Shown one piece after another: positions 7,932-18,400 of a stretch of 64,000 nucleotides of DNA (positions are counted from its first letter, which is position 1; the number at the start of each line of letters is the position of its first letter). The DNA comes from an uncultured Opitutia bacterium (GTDB lineage Bacteria; Verrucomicrobiota; Verrucomicrobiia; Opitutales; UBA953). The notes beneath the pieces were generated by a model that saw only the letters and a program-made list of their open reading frames with translations, was not told the origin of the DNA and did no database searches. The stretch covers positions 1 to 64,000 of the forward strand of contig CAMFKE010000002.1 of assembly GCA_945957395.1 (NCBI GenBank), written 5' to 3'. A program made the translations under genes and the position numbers.

Positions 7932-9308
7932 ATGGCAGCACGACATCCGCCACTCCTCATGAGACATATCCCGACACTGATTCTCGCGCTCGCCCCGTTG
8001 CTGGCCGCTGCGACGACCGATTCGCCGACCAAGGTCGTGCGGATCACCCTCGCCGAAGCCGTGACCCGGGCGCGCGAGGCGAATCCGGCCACGCTCATGG
8101 CGCAGGCCCGCATCGACGCCGCCGAAGCCCTTTATGAGCAGGCCTCCGCCTCCGGATCGCCCACCGTGTATGTGGCCGGCGGTTACGAAGCCACCAACTA
8201 CGGCGGCGCCGCCTTCGGCCACATCCTCAACCAGCGCGCCTTCTCGCCGACCATCGACTTCAACAATGTCGGCACCACCGACAACCTGGGCGTCGCGCTC
8301 GGCGCCCGTTACATGCTCTACGACGGCGGACGCACGCGCGCCTCGAAGCGCGCCGCCGAAGCCGGCGCTCGCGCCGCACGCCGTCGCGCCGACGGCACGG
8401 AGCTGGATTTGTCAGCACGCGCGGCCGAGCTCTGGTTCGCCAACGCCGCCGCCGGCCGCTTCATCGAGGCCGCGCGCGCACAGGTGGCCGCGCTCGAAGG
8501 CTCGGTCGACCAGGCCAAAGCACGCGTCGAGGCCGGCGCGTTGCTCCGGGCCGACCGGCTGATGCTGGAGGTGCGCCTCGCCCGCGCCCGCGAGGCGCTC
8601 GTGAACGCCGAGGCCGCCCGGCAGCTCGCCGCGCGCGCCCTGCTGACCCTGCTCGACCGCGAAGGCGAATCCGTCGAGACCGTCGCGGGCGCCCCCGGCC
8701 CCGCGATTCCCGACCCCGTTGCGACAGACATCACCGCACACCCGTTGGTGGCCGCCATGCGCGAGCGCATCCTGGCAGCCGAAGGCGCCGAGGACGCAGC
8801 GAAGTCGGGCCGCCTGCCCCGCGTCATGCTCCAGGGCGAATACGGCTACAACCACGGCTTCGACACCGGCCAGGCCGCGCCGGGCTTCGCCGCCGGCGTA
8901 CGCGTCGAGTACGACCTCTTCGACGGCGACCTCGTGTCGGGCCGCGTGGGCGAAGCGCGCGCTCGCCGTCGCGAGGCCGAGGCCGCCCTGCGCGCCGCCG
9001 AACTGGAGGTGCGCCGCATGGCCGACGAGGCCAGGATCGGCGCCGAACGCGCACGCGCCGCCCTGCGCGTGACCGAACACGCCGTCGCCGCCGCCGAGGA
9101 GAGCGCCCGCGTGACGCGCGAACGATTCGCCGCCGGATCGGCCACCGCGCTGCAAGTCGCCGACGCCGAGGCCGCTCTCCTCGAAACACGAGCCGGACGC
9201 ATCCGCGCCGAAACAGCCGAGCGCGCCTCGGTGGTGAACTGGCGCACGGCGCTCGGCCTCACGCCCGTTCCCGAAATTTCCACCGCCCACCCCACGGCCC
9301 GCCCATGA
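7932..9308 (+). CDS. TolC family outer-membrane efflux protein
   Basis: The 458-aa protein is a TolC-type channel that spans outer membrane and periplasm. A signal peptide is visible (MRHIPTLILALAPLLAAATT if translation starts at the second ATG, 7959). The long alpha-helical Ala/Glu/Arg-rich repeats (about residues 60-230 and 270-440) with two similar halves are typical of outer-membrane efflux proteins (LTLAEAV..ANP motif near the start). The stop overlaps the start of the adaptor gene by 4 bp (ATGA), and the RND pump gene follows. The three make a tripartite efflux system. The start could be 7932 or 7959; the latter gives a cleaner signal peptide. Confidence 0.93.
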   Translation: MAARHPPLLMRHIPTLILALAPLLAAATTDSPTKVVRITLAEAVTRAREANPATLMAQARIDAAEALYEQASASGSPTVYVAGGYEATNYGGAAFGHILNQRAFSPTIDFNNVGTTDNLGVALGARYMLYDGGRTRASKRAAEAGARAARRRADGTELDLSARAAELWFANAAAGRFIEAARAQVAALEGSVDQAKARVEAGALLRADRLMLEVRLARAREALVNAEAARQLAARALLTLLDREGESVETVAGAPGPAIPDPVATDITAHPLVAAMRERILAAEGAEDAAKSGRLPRVMLQGEYGYNHGFDTGQAAPGFAAGVRVEYDLFDGDLVSGRVGEARARRREAEAALRAAELEVRRMADEARIGAERARAALRVTEHAVAAAEESARVTRERFAAGSATALQVADAEAALLETRAGRIRAETAERASVVNWRTALGLTPVPEISTAHPTARP

Positions 9309-10342
9309 ACACGATTCTGAAAACATCCCTCGCTCTCACGGCGCTCGCCACGCTCGCCGGATGCGGCGAATGCGAAACGCCCCGAGCGGGCAACGCCCGC
9401 AAACCCGCGCCCATCGCCGCGGTCGCCATCAAACTTACACGCGCCGATTCGTCCGCGGCCGACGCGCTGCCGGCGTCCGTGCGTTCCGCCCGAACCGCGG
9501 CCTTGGCGCCGCGCATCCCCGGCACCTATGACGAGATTGCCGTGCGCGAAGGCGACACCGTGAAACAGGGCGACACGCTTGCGCGCCTGCACGCCCCCGA
9601 GTGGGCTTCGCGCCGCGCCGCCGCCGCCGCCGCTCTCGACCTGGCCCGCGCCGAACACACGCGCACGGTTCGCCTCAACCTCACCGGAGCAGCCACACCC
9701 GCCGAGCTCGATGCGGCGAACTCCCGTCTTCGCGCCGCCGAGGCCGCGCTCACGGAAGCCGACACGCACCTCGCCGACACCCGGCTGACCGCGCCGTTTG
9801 CCGGAGTCGTCTCACGCAAGCACGCCGAAGCCGGCGACGCCGCCCTGCCCGGCATGCCCGCCGTCACACTGGAAGACCCACGCAGTCTGGAAATCGAAGT
9901 CGCGCTGCCCGAGTCGCAATCCGCCTGGGCCAAACCCGGCGCGCCGCTTTCCGTGGAGCTGCGCGGCGTGACGCTGCGCCCCGCCATCACCGAGGTCACG
10001 CCCGCCGCCGACCCGGCGAGCCGCACGCGCACCGTGCGCGCCCGGCTCACGCCCGAGGAACTGGCGAAGCTTCCCGCAACGCCCGCCCCGGGCGAGTTCG
10101 CGCGCGTCACGCCCGAAGCCGCCACGCGCGGCGAAGGCGCGGTGATCGCGCCGGCCGAGGCCGTCATGCGCCGGGGCCAGGTGGAGTCCGTCTGGGTGAA
10201 CGCGGACGGCAAGGCCTCGCTGCGCCTCGTGCGCACCGGCCGCACCGCCGGCACCTCGGTGGAAATCCTCTCCGGCCTCTCAGGAAGCGAAACCCTGCTC
10301 AAGCCCGCCCCCGAACTCACGGAGGGCGCGGCGGTGCGCTGA
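9305..10342 (+). CDS. RND efflux periplasmic adaptor (membrane fusion lipoprotein)
   Basis: The 345-aa protein links an RND pump to TolC. The N-terminus carries a lipobox (TLAGC, Cys20), so it is probably a lipoprotein anchored in the inner membrane. The first lipoyl half has VREGDTVKQGDTLARL, the alpha-hairpin spans about 100-160, and the second lipoyl half includes LTAPFAGVVSRKHAEAGD. Beta-barrel and membrane-proximal domains follow. It overlaps the TolC gene by 4 bp. The pump gene starts 182 bp downstream, after a heptad-type inverted repeat. Confidence 0.93.
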   Translation: MNTILKTSLALTALATLAGCGECETPRAGNARKPAPIAAVAIKLTRADSSAADALPASVRSARTAALAPRIPGTYDEIAVREGDTVKQGDTLARLHAPEWASRRAAAAAALDLARAEHTRTVRLNLTGAATPAELDAANSRLRAAEAALTEADTHLADTRLTAPFAGVVSRKHAEAGDAALPGMPAVTLEDPRSLEIEVALPESQSAWAKPGAPLSVELRGVTLRPAITEVTPAADPASRTRTVRARLTPEELAKLPATPAPGEFARVTPEAATRGEGAVIAPAEAVMRRGQVESVWVNADGKASLRLVRTGRTAGTSVEILSGLSGSETLLKPAPELTEGAAVR

Positions 10343-10520
10343 AGGCAAAAGGAAGAATGCAAAATGCAAAAGTGGCCTCGTTTCACTCGGCGCGTGTTGA
10401 ACCCTTTTGAAAGGTCACCCGGCGGGCCGGACAAGGTCCGGCCCCACTTCTGCCTTTTGCCTTCCGCCCTTTGCATTTCGCCCGACTTCCCCGACAAACC
10501 CGATCCCCAAGTGATTCCTT
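10343..10520. repeat. Heptad-period inverted repeat between the adaptor and RND pump genes
   Basis: The left arm reads AGGCAAA, AGGAAGA, ATGCAAA, ATGCAAA (10343-10370). The right arm reads TTCTGCC, TTTTGCC, TTCCGCC, CTTTGCA, TTTCGCC (10448-10482). The arms are partly complementary. Inside lies a second hairpin with GGGCCGGAC and GTCCGGCCC near 10423-10444. The element sits inside the operon and could affect readthrough or mRNA stability. Confidence 0.8.
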
Positions 10521-10524
10521 TTCC

Positions 10525-13500
10525 ATGAGCCACGACAACCCCCACGGCTTCGACTTCGCCGGAAAACTCGCGGCGATGTTCACGAGCTCCAAGCTCACGC
10601 CGCTGATCATCGGCGTCTCCATCCTGCTGGGCGCGGCGGCCACGCTGCTGCTGCCGCGCGAGGAGGAGCCGCAGATCCGCGTGCCGATGATGGATGTCTA
10701 CGCCGCCATGCCCGGCGCCACCGCCGCCGAGGTGGAGACGCGCGTGGTGCGCCCCATGGAGCAGCTGCTCAGCGAGGTGCCCGGCGTCGAGTATGTGTAC
10801 GGCACCTCGCAGCCCGGCGGCGGCATGGTCATCGTGCGCTTCAAGGTCGGCGAGGATGTCGAAAAGAGCCTGGTGAAGCTCAACCAGAAGCTGCAGACGA
10901 ACTTCGACCGCATCCCCTCCGGCGTGTCGTTCCCGCTGGTGAAGCCGGCGTCCATCGACGATGTGCCCATCCTCGCGCTCACCCTGCATTCCGCGCACCA
11001 CGACGAGTCCTCGCTGCGCCGCGCCGCCGTGCAGCTTCATGACGAGATCAAGCGGCTGCCGGATGTGGCCGAGATCCGCATCAGCGGCGGCAAGCGCCGC
11101 GAAATCCGCATCGAGCCCGACCTCGCCGCGCTCGCCGCGCGCGGTCTCGCGTGGGACGACCTCGTGGCGCGACTCGGCGCCGAGAACCGCCGGGGCGACG
11201 CCACGCCCCTCGCCTCGCCCGCCGGCTCCGTCGCCGTGCAAGCCGGCCGCTTCTGGCGCGACGCGCGCGATGTGCGCTCGACGATTCTGAGCGTGCGCGA
11301 CGGCAAGCCGGTGCGACTCGGCGATGTCGCGACCGTGACCGACGGGCCCGAAGATGTTTCCGGATACGCCTATTTCGGCTCGCCCGGCCTGAGCGCCGAG
11401 GAGCCCGCCGTCACGCTGTCCGTGGCGAAGCGCCCGGGCGCCAACGCCATCACGGTGGTCAAGGAGGTGCGCGGCATGGTTGATAACCTGCGCGGACGCG
11501 TGCTACCGAAGGACATCGCCGTATCGGTGGCGCGCGATTACGGCCGGACGGCCGCGGAGAAGAGCGACGAGCTGCTGCTGCACATGGGCCTGGCCGTGCT
11601 GGGGGTGTCCGCCATCGTGTGGGCGTTCCTCGGACGGCGCGGCTCGCTCATCGTGGCCATCGCCATCCCGGTCACCCTGGGCCTGACGCTGATGGTGTTC
11701 CACCTGCTCGGCTACACGCTTAACCGCATCACGCTTTTCGCGCTCATCTTCTCCATCGGCATCCTGGTGGACGACGCCATCGTGGTCGTCGAAAATATCG
11801 TGCGCCACCGCGCGCTGCCGGAGAACGCGGACAAGTCGCTCGCCGCCATCACGGTGGAGGCGGTGCGCGAGGTGGGCAACCCGACCATCCTGGCCACCTG
11901 GGCGGTCATCGGCGCCATCCTGCCCATGGCGTTTGTCGGCGGCCTGATGGGCCCGTACATGCGCCCCATCCCGATCGGCTCCAGCGCCGCCATGGCGTTC
12001 TCGCTCATCGTCGCGTTCACCGTCACCCCGTGGGCGGCGTCGCGCCTTCTGAAAAACGACACGAGCCACCTGCACCACCACGGCGGACACGACGACCCGT
12101 TCACCCGGCTCTACCACCGCGTGATGGATCCGCTGCTCGCGAAACGCCGCTGGCGCTTCGCATTCCTCGGCGGCATCAGCGCGCTGCTGCTCGCGGCGCT
12201 GGCGCTGGTCCCGGCCGGCGTGGTGAAGGTGAAGATGCTGCCGTTCGACAACAAGTCGGAGCTCCAGCTCATCCTCAACATGCCCGAATCCTCCAACGCG
12301 GAGCAGACCGCGGCCGTCGCGCGCGAGCTCGCGCAGGTGCTGCGCGGCGACGCCGCCGTGTCGGACTACCAGTGGTATGTGGGCTCGCCCGCGCCGTTCA
12401 ATTTCAACGGGCTCGTGCGCCACTACTACCTGCGCAACCGCCCGCACCAGGCGGACATCCAGGTGAACCTGCTCCCGCGCGAGGCGCGCGAGGAGACGAG
12501 CCACCAGATCGCGCTGCGACTGCGCCCCGCGCTCGCCTCCATCGCCAAGAAACACGGTGCGCGCCTCACGGTCGCCGAGGTGCCCCCGGGCCCTCCCGTG
12601 CTTCAGACGCTTGTCGCCGAAATCTACGCGCCCGACGACGCCGGCCGCGCGGCGCTCGCCGCCGAGGTGATGCGCCTCTTTGAAAACACGCCCGGCGTGA
12701 CCGACATCGACAGCTACGACGAGGCGCCGCCGCCCACCACGCTGCTCGCGCCCGACGCACCCAAGGCAGCCGCCCATGGCGTGACGCCCGCCGGCGTCGC
12801 GCGCACGGTGGATCAGGCGGTCAACGGCGCGACGCTCTCGCTGCTGCACGACCCCGTCGCGGGCGAGGAGGTTCCGGTGCGCGTGCGCCTCGCGCGCGCC
12901 GACCGCGCGCGGCCGGAGTCGCTGCTCAACCTCGATGTGCGCGGCGAGCCCGGCGCGCCGGCGGTGAAGCTGCGGGAGATCGCCACGGTGGAGACGCGCC
13001 CCGGCGACGCGGCGCGTTACCGCAAGAACCAGTTGCCCGCGAAGTATGTCATCGCCGATGTGGCCGGCGCAGTGGAAGGTCCGGCCTACGCCATCGCGCC
13101 GCTCACCAAAGCGATTGAGCAGCTCGACGCGCGCAAGTTCGGCGGGCCCGACGCGCGCGTGGACCAGTACCACCTGAACCAGCCGGGCAGCGACCTGCGC
13201 CCGGCGGTGAAGTGGGACGGCGAGTGGCACATCACGCTGGAGGTGTTCCGCGACCTGGGCGCGGCGTTCGCGGTGGTGCTCGTCATCATCTACGCGCTGA
13301 TGGTCGGTTGGTTCCGCTCGTTCGCCACGCCGCTGGTGGTGATGGCCGCCATCCCGTTCTCGCTCATCGGCATCCTGCCCGCGCACGCCGGCATGGGAGC
13401 GTTCTTCACCGCCACCTCCATGATCGGGTTCATGGCCGGCGCCGGCATCGTGGTGCGCAACTCCATCATCCTCGTGGACTTCATCGAGCTGCGCCGCAGC

Positions 13501-13734
13501 CACGGCGTGCCTCTCGCGGAGGCGGTGACCGAGGCCGGCGCGGTGCGCTTCCGCCCCATGCTGCTCACCGCGCTCGCCGTGGTCGTGGGCGCAGCGGTCA
13601 TCCTGAAGGATCCCATCTTTCAGGGCCTCGCCATCTCGCTGCTTGCCGGCGAAATCGCCTCGCTGCTCATCAGCCGCATGGCCGTCCCGGTGCTCTACTA
13701 CATGCAGGAGTCGCGACGGGAGAAGGCGCATTAA
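10525..13734 (+). CDS. RND family efflux permease
   Basis: This 1069-aa protein is the inner-membrane proton-driven pump of the tripartite system. It has twelve predicted membrane segments and two large periplasmic loops, with the first segment near residues 28-48. TM4 carries the proton-relay sequence GILVDDAIVVVENIVRH (around residue 415-440), with the two Asp residues typical of the AcrB/MexB superfamily. The ATG at 10525 follows CCTTTTCC. A His-rich stretch (HLHHHGGHDD, about residue 515-525) lies in the cytoplasmic loop after TM6; a role in metal sensing is possible, not shown. Substrates cannot be read. A bidirectional terminator follows. Confidence 0.94.
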   Translation: MSHDNPHGFDFAGKLAAMFTSSKLTPLIIGVSILLGAAATLLLPREEEPQIRVPMMDVYAAMPGATAAEVETRVVRPMEQLLSEVPGVEYVYGTSQPGGGMVIVRFKVGEDVEKSLVKLNQKLQTNFDRIPSGVSFPLVKPASIDDVPILALTLHSAHHDESSLRRAAVQLHDEIKRLPDVAEIRISGGKRREIRIEPDLAALAARGLAWDDLVARLGAENRRGDATPLASPAGSVAVQAGRFWRDARDVRSTILSVRDGKPVRLGDVATVTDGPEDVSGYAYFGSPGLSAEEPAVTLSVAKRPGANAITVVKEVRGMVDNLRGRVLPKDIAVSVARDYGRTAAEKSDELLLHMGLAVLGVSAIVWAFLGRRGSLIVAIAIPVTLGLTLMVFHLLGYTLNRITLFALIFSIGILVDDAIVVVENIVRHRALPENADKSLAAITVEAVREVGNPTILATWAVIGAILPMAFVGGLMGPYMRPIPIGSSAAMAFSLIVAFTVTPWAASRLLKNDTSHLHHHGGHDDPFTRLYHRVMDPLLAKRRWRFAFLGGISALLLAALALVPAGVVKVKMLPFDNKSELQLILNMPESSNAEQTAAVARELAQVLRGDAAVSDYQWYVGSPAPFNFNGLVRHYYLRNRPHQADIQVNLLPREAREETSHQIALRLRPALASIAKKHGARLTVAEVPPGPPVLQTLVAEIYAPDDAGRAALAAEVMRLFENTPGVTDIDSYDEAPPPTTLLAPDAPKAAAHGVTPAGVARTVDQAVNGATLSLLHDPVAGEEVPVRVRLARADRARPESLLNLDVRGEPGAPAVKLREIATVETRPGDAARYRKNQLPAKYVIADVAGAVEGPAYAIAPLTKAIEQLDARKFGGPDARVDQYHLNQPGSDLRPAVKWDGEWHITLEVFRDLGAAFAVVLVIIYALMVGWFRSFATPLVVMAAIPFSLIGILPAHAGMGAFFTATSMIGFMAGAGIVVRNSIILVDFIELRRSHGVPLAEAVTEAGAVRFRPMLLTALAVVVGAAVILKDPIFQGLAISLLAGEIASLLISRMAVPVLYYMQESRREKAH

Positions 13735-13775
13735 AAAGCACAAGGCCGCCCGGGGACGGGCGGCCTTGGTTTTTA
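13735..13775. terminator. Bidirectional terminator between the RND pump gene and metY
   Basis: The 12-bp stem CAAGGCCGCCCG/CGGGCGGCCTTG (13741-13752 and 13757-13768) is flanked by A-run and T-run, and the two genes converge on it. Confidence 0.92.
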
Positions 13776-13793
13776 AGCGTATGGCGAAACCGG

Positions 13794-15089
13794 TTACGCC
13801 TTGGCGAGCGCCTGCTCGAGGTCGGCGATGATGTCGGTGACATCCTCGATGCCGACGCACAGGCGGATGTAGTCGTCCGTGACGCCGGAAGCGGCGCGCT
13901 CCTCGGAGGTGAGCTGGGAGTGCGTGGTGCTGGCCGGGTGGATGGCGAGCGAGCGGGCGTCGCCGATGTTGGCCACATGGCTGTGCAGCTTGAGCGCGTC
14001 AATGAAGTTGCGGCCGCCCTCGTAGCCGGACTTGAGGCCGAAGCCGACCATGCCGCCGAAGCCGCCCTTCAGGTACTTCTTGGCGAGGTCGTGGTACTTG
14101 GAGGACTTCAGGCCCGGGTAGTTCGCCCACTTCACCTTCGGGTGCGACTCGAGGAACTCGGCCACCTTCTGCGCGTTCGCGCAGTGGCGCTCCATGCGCA
14201 GGTGCAGGGTTTCGAGGCCCTGGATGAGCATGAAGGAGTTGAAGGGAGAGATGGCCGTGCCCACATCGCGCAGGAACTGCAGGCGCTGCTTGAGAATGTA
14301 GGCGACATTGGCGTCACCGGCGGGCGGGAAGGCCTTGAAGGTGGGCCAGTAGGTGAGGCCGTGGTAGGAGGCGTCGGGCTGGGTCATGCAGGCGAAGCGA
14401 CCGGAGCCCCAGTCGAAGTTGCCGCCGTCGACGACGATGCCGCCGATGGAGGTGCCGTGGCCGCCCATGTACTTGGTGGCGCTGTGCACGACGATGTTGG
14501 CGCCCCACTCGAACGGGCGGTTCAGGAACGGGGTGAGCGTGGTGTTGTCCACCATCAGGGGCACGCCGGCCTCGCGGGCGATCTTGGCGACCTCCTCGAA
14601 GGCGAAGATGTTCAGGCGCGGGTTGCCCATGCCTTCGCCGTAGAAGAGCTTGGTGTTGGACTTGAGCGCCTTGCGGAAGTTTTCCGGATCGTCGCCGTCC
14701 ACGAAGCTCACCTCGATGCCGAGCTTGGGCAGAGTGTGGTGGAAGAGGTTGTAGGTGCCGCCATAGAGCTGGGAGACGGACACCACATGGTCGCCGGCGC
14801 CCGCGATGTTGAGGATGGCGGCGGTGATGGCGGCCTGGCCGGAGGCGTGCGCGAGCGCGCCGGAGCCGCCTTCGAGGGCGGCCACGCGCTGCTCGAACAC
14901 ATCCGTCGTGGGATTGCCGATACGCGTGTAGATGTTGCCCAGTTCCTTCAGCGAGAACAGGTTCGCGGCGTGCTCGGTGTCGCGGAACTGGTAGCTGGTC
15001 GTCTGATAGATGGGCACGGCGCGCGCGCCGGTGGTGGGATCGGGCTTCTGCCCGGCGTGAATGGCGAGGGTGGCGAACTTGTGGGACAT
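13794..15089 (-). CDS. metY: O-acetylhomoserine sulfhydrylase / aminocarboxypropyltransferase
   Basis: The 431-aa protein is a Cys/Met-metabolism PLP enzyme that joins O-acetylhomoserine with sulfide to form homocysteine. The N-terminus [33 protein letters not shown] and [22 protein letters not shown] are typical. Lys206 in [13 protein letters not shown] binds PLP. DVFE and the length around 430 favour MetY over MetB or MetC. I placed the start at 15089 since upstream codons give an unrelated Arg/Pro-rich leader. A SAM riboswitch, often found before such genes, was not seen in the 344-bp upstream region. Confidence 0.94.
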   Translation of the reverse strand: MSHKFATLAIHAGQKPDPTTGARAVPIYQTTSYQFRDTEHAANLFSLKELGNIYTRIGNPTTDVFEQRVAALEGGSGALAHASGQAAITAAILNIAGAGDHVVSVSQLYGGTYNLFHHTLPKLGIEVSFVDGDDPENFRKALKSNTKLFYGEGMGNPRLNIFAFEEVAKIAREAGVPLMVDNTTLTPFLNRPFEWGANIVVHSATKYMGGHGTSIGGIVVDGGNFDWGSGRFACMTQPDASYHGLTYWPTFKAFPPAGDANVAYILKQRLQFLRDVGTAISPFNSFMLIQGLETLHLRMERHCANAQKVAEFLESHPKVKWANYPGLKSSKYHDLAKKYLKGGFGGMVGFGLKSGYEGGRNFIDALKLHSHVANIGDARSLAIHPASTTHSQLTSEERAASGVTDDYIRLCVGIEDVTDIIADLEQALAKA

Positions 15090-15433
15090 GAGATTCGTTT
15101 TGATGTTGGTGGCTAAAACGCGGCCCCCTGTTTGCCCGATGAACCGCCGCCGGCAACCGGGTTTCATCGCGGCCTCATCAGGCGTTCGAAATGGCCCGTC
15201 ACCGACGGCGACTACCCGGGCCGGCAGCCGGAAAAACCCGCCCAAAACCCATTAGCAAAACTTGAGGGCCAACATCCGCTGCTTAAAACCCCCTTATCCG
15301 CCCCCATCTTCAGAGGTTTTTACCAAGTCAGACTCGCCAAGAGCGAAAAGTTAGTCGGATAAAGATAAGGGTCCGAGGATGCGATTGGGACAGCAAGCAA
15401 CCGGACATCTCATCAAACCACTTCCTCACCACC
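15090..15433. other. Divergent intergenic region, metY / PEPCK-like gene
   Basis: This 344-bp region must hold both promoters. The right half (15255-15400) is less GC-rich than the genes around it. I see no open frame, riboswitch core or clear repeat. A CTGATGAG...GAAAC string on the minus strand resembles a hammerhead core but does not fold as one. Confidence 0.6.
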
Positions 15434-18400
15434 ATGAACGACACCACCCCCGCCTGCCCGCTCAATGCGACCAATGACATCCGGGACGCCGTCAATATCC
15501 GCCTCGCCTCCCTGGGCGAAGCGTATCCTGCCGGCCCCTGCGAAGGAGCCCTCGCCCCCGCCCGCGGCATCCTCGAGGTGCTTCGCGAACAGGACCGCAT
15601 CCTGACCTCGCACCTGTGCCCTGTGGACGCTCGCATCCAAAGCTTCCTGGAGAGCTACCTCAAGGATTGCGGCGCCCCGGTGGTGAAGCTGCCCAGCCGC
15701 ACCTTCGTGCTCGACCAGCCCGGCATGGCCCGCGAACTCTCGCTGCCACCCGCTCACGACACCTACGAGTCGCCCATCCTGAAGAGCTTCCGCGTCAAGC
15801 AGGGCGTGCTGCACAACCCCGCCAAGGACCGCCGCACCACCGTCGGCGTCTTCCACGTCGCCGAGGACGGCCTGCCCATCCCGGACGACAAGCTCGCCGT
15901 GCCGCGCAAGGTGTTCGCGAACATCCTGTCCGCCGCACTCACCCAGACGCCCGACGCCAACCTGGTCGTCCCCTACACCGCCGACACCGAGAAGCCCGCC
16001 CGCCTGTGGATCTCGCTGCTGCTTCGCCCGCTCGTCGTGCCCGAAGTGCCCGGCTTCATCCATGAGCGCCGCATGGAAGTGCGCTTCTTCGCGCCCTCCT
16101 CGCTGGTGTCCAACCTCGACTTCGTCGAAAGCATCTTCGGCAACGGCGGCGACCCCCGCCTGGCCGCCAACGACGCGACCCTCGACCCGCTGCACTGGAC
16201 CGGCCACACCGGCTGCGTCATCCTGGCCCCCCACCTCATCACCAAGCGCAAGAAGGACCTGGGCCTGCCCCACGTGTCCGAAGCCACCGAGCGCCAGAAG
16301 CGCGACGGCATGTGCTGGGAGAAGGAGGACGAGCTCTACAACGGCGGCAACGCCTTCAAGCTCACCGCCCGTGACGCGCGCGGCGTGATCGTGACCATCA
16401 TCGCCGACAACTACTACGGCTACTGCAAGAAGGAGGTTAAGACCATGATCTCCTACTCGGCCAACCTCCACGGCCTGGCCGAAGAGGAACACGCCGGCGG
16501 CGCCATCGCCCGCCCCTCCTACGACCTCGGCGAAGAGTTCTCCGAGAAGGACCTCGGCCTGACGACCTCGCACACCTTCGCCGACCTCGTGGCGAAGAAC
16601 CCGGACCTGATGACCCTCCAGCCCGAAGGCTACGGCATCGACAAGCGCTTCGACAACATCGCCTACATCCCCGAGGGCGCCCGCTTCAGCATGACGAAGC
16701 AGTCCATCACCTGGACGACCGCCGACGGCAAGAGCCCCTCCGTCTACCTCACCCCCGAGGTCACCTACATCCTTCCCTCCGGCTACCAGGTCGAGATGGT
16801 GAAGTCCGAAATCGACGGCGACTGGCACCTCGTCGGCACCGTCGCCGAAGGCACCTTCTGCCACAAGCCCTGCACCGTCTCCGGCGGCGGCAAGTCCGAG
16901 ATCTCCAAGAGCATCTCCGACGCCGTCATCGCCGGCCGCGTGTTCGTCGCCGACTACCAGAAGGACTTCGACCTCGTCGACACCCTGCTGACCCGCGACT
17001 ACTCGGACCGCTTCCGCGACGCCGCCAAGCGCGGCAAGGACAAGCGCGCCATCCTCTCCCCCGACCGCTCCATCGGCTCGCTGGTGAAGCTGCTCACGCC
17101 CTCGTCCGAGTTCTCCGACGAGTACAACGCCTGGCTGACCGCCATCCCGGCGCATGTGAAGGAGCTCATCTTCGTCATCAAGCGCGTGCACAAGGCCGGC
17201 TCCACCGAGTCCTGGCGCACCCGCTTCGGCGTCGACCTCATCAACGGCATCAACGGCAACGAGCTCAACTACAACGACCGTCCGCTGTCCAACCGCTACC
17301 TGCGCGTCGGCTACACCCCCGCCGGCTCCTGGCGCACCTTCTCGCTGCGCCCGGACTTCATGCCCGCCGCCAAGCTGCAGACCGAGGACGACATCACGGC
17401 CTCCGTGATCGTCCCCACCCGCCACCTGCAGGGCAAGCCCGCCGGCGTGACCAACCCCTCGGTCAAGATCGCCGAAAACTGCGAAATGCGCCTGTTCCAG
17501 CGCCCGGACGACGCCATCCACCGCGGTTACGACAAGCAGACCGAGTCGGACATGTCCCGCATGGGCTGCTTCCTGTCCAACTACCAGCCCCTCACCCGCA
17601 CGGAAGTGCGCGGCATGGCCCGCGACGTGGTCGGCTTCAACAAGTTCACCGGCCCGATGCGCAACCACCTCGCCGAGTTCGCCTCCGGCGTCGGCCCCGA
17701 GTACTGCGCCTCCTCCGCCAACCCGCGCATCGTGGACGGCAAGCCCTCCAAGAACCCGCGCTACCTGCAGGACCGCCAGGACATCACCCGTCCGCGCGAC
17801 AAGTACATGACCGAGACCGTGGCCCGCATCAACCGCGGCCTGCCCGCCGGCTCGCCCACGCCCATCCCGGTCACCGCCGTGCTCTCCGGCCGCCGCAACA
17901 ACCCGCCTGAAAAGGGTGTGCACCCGCTGTCCGTCCACGGCCCCATCCACTACATGGACCTGCCCGAGCTCTTCGCCGAGTTCGCCACCTCCATGACCGG
18001 CAAGTCGCCCTCCACCACGGGCGCCGGCTCCGAAGGCGCGCTCACCAAGGGCCCCTTCAACGCGCTGCCCCCGGTCGTCGACCTCAACAACGCGCTGCTC
18101 TCCTACCTGCTCACCGGCTACCAGGGCTTCGTCACCTCCGCCGGCTGCCTCGGCCCCGACATGCGCGTCGACCACGACATCTCCCTCCTCGTTCCCGAGG
18201 TGTGGGGCCGCATGAAGCCCGAAGAGCGCGACCCGCAGTGGCTCATCGCCCAGGGCCTCATGGAGCGCGTGCCCGATGTGACCGTCAACGGCAAGACCTA
18301 CCCCGGCTCGCGCCTCGGCTACCGCATCACGCGTGACTTCGCCGTGCGCTTCTTCGGCCGCGTCTTCGCCAACCCGGGCGTCGTGCTCTCCGAAGGCATG

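Noticed and set aside
15120-15175. CTGATGAG ... GAAAC string on the minus strand, like a hammerhead ribozyme core
   Set aside because: The segment between the two core boxes cannot form stem II, stems I and III do not pair well, and the cleavage site would be non-standard. Chance match.
15090-15255. SAM or SAH riboswitch before metY
   Set aside because: None of the conserved core strings of SAM-I, SAM-II or SAH riboswitches could be found on the minus strand.
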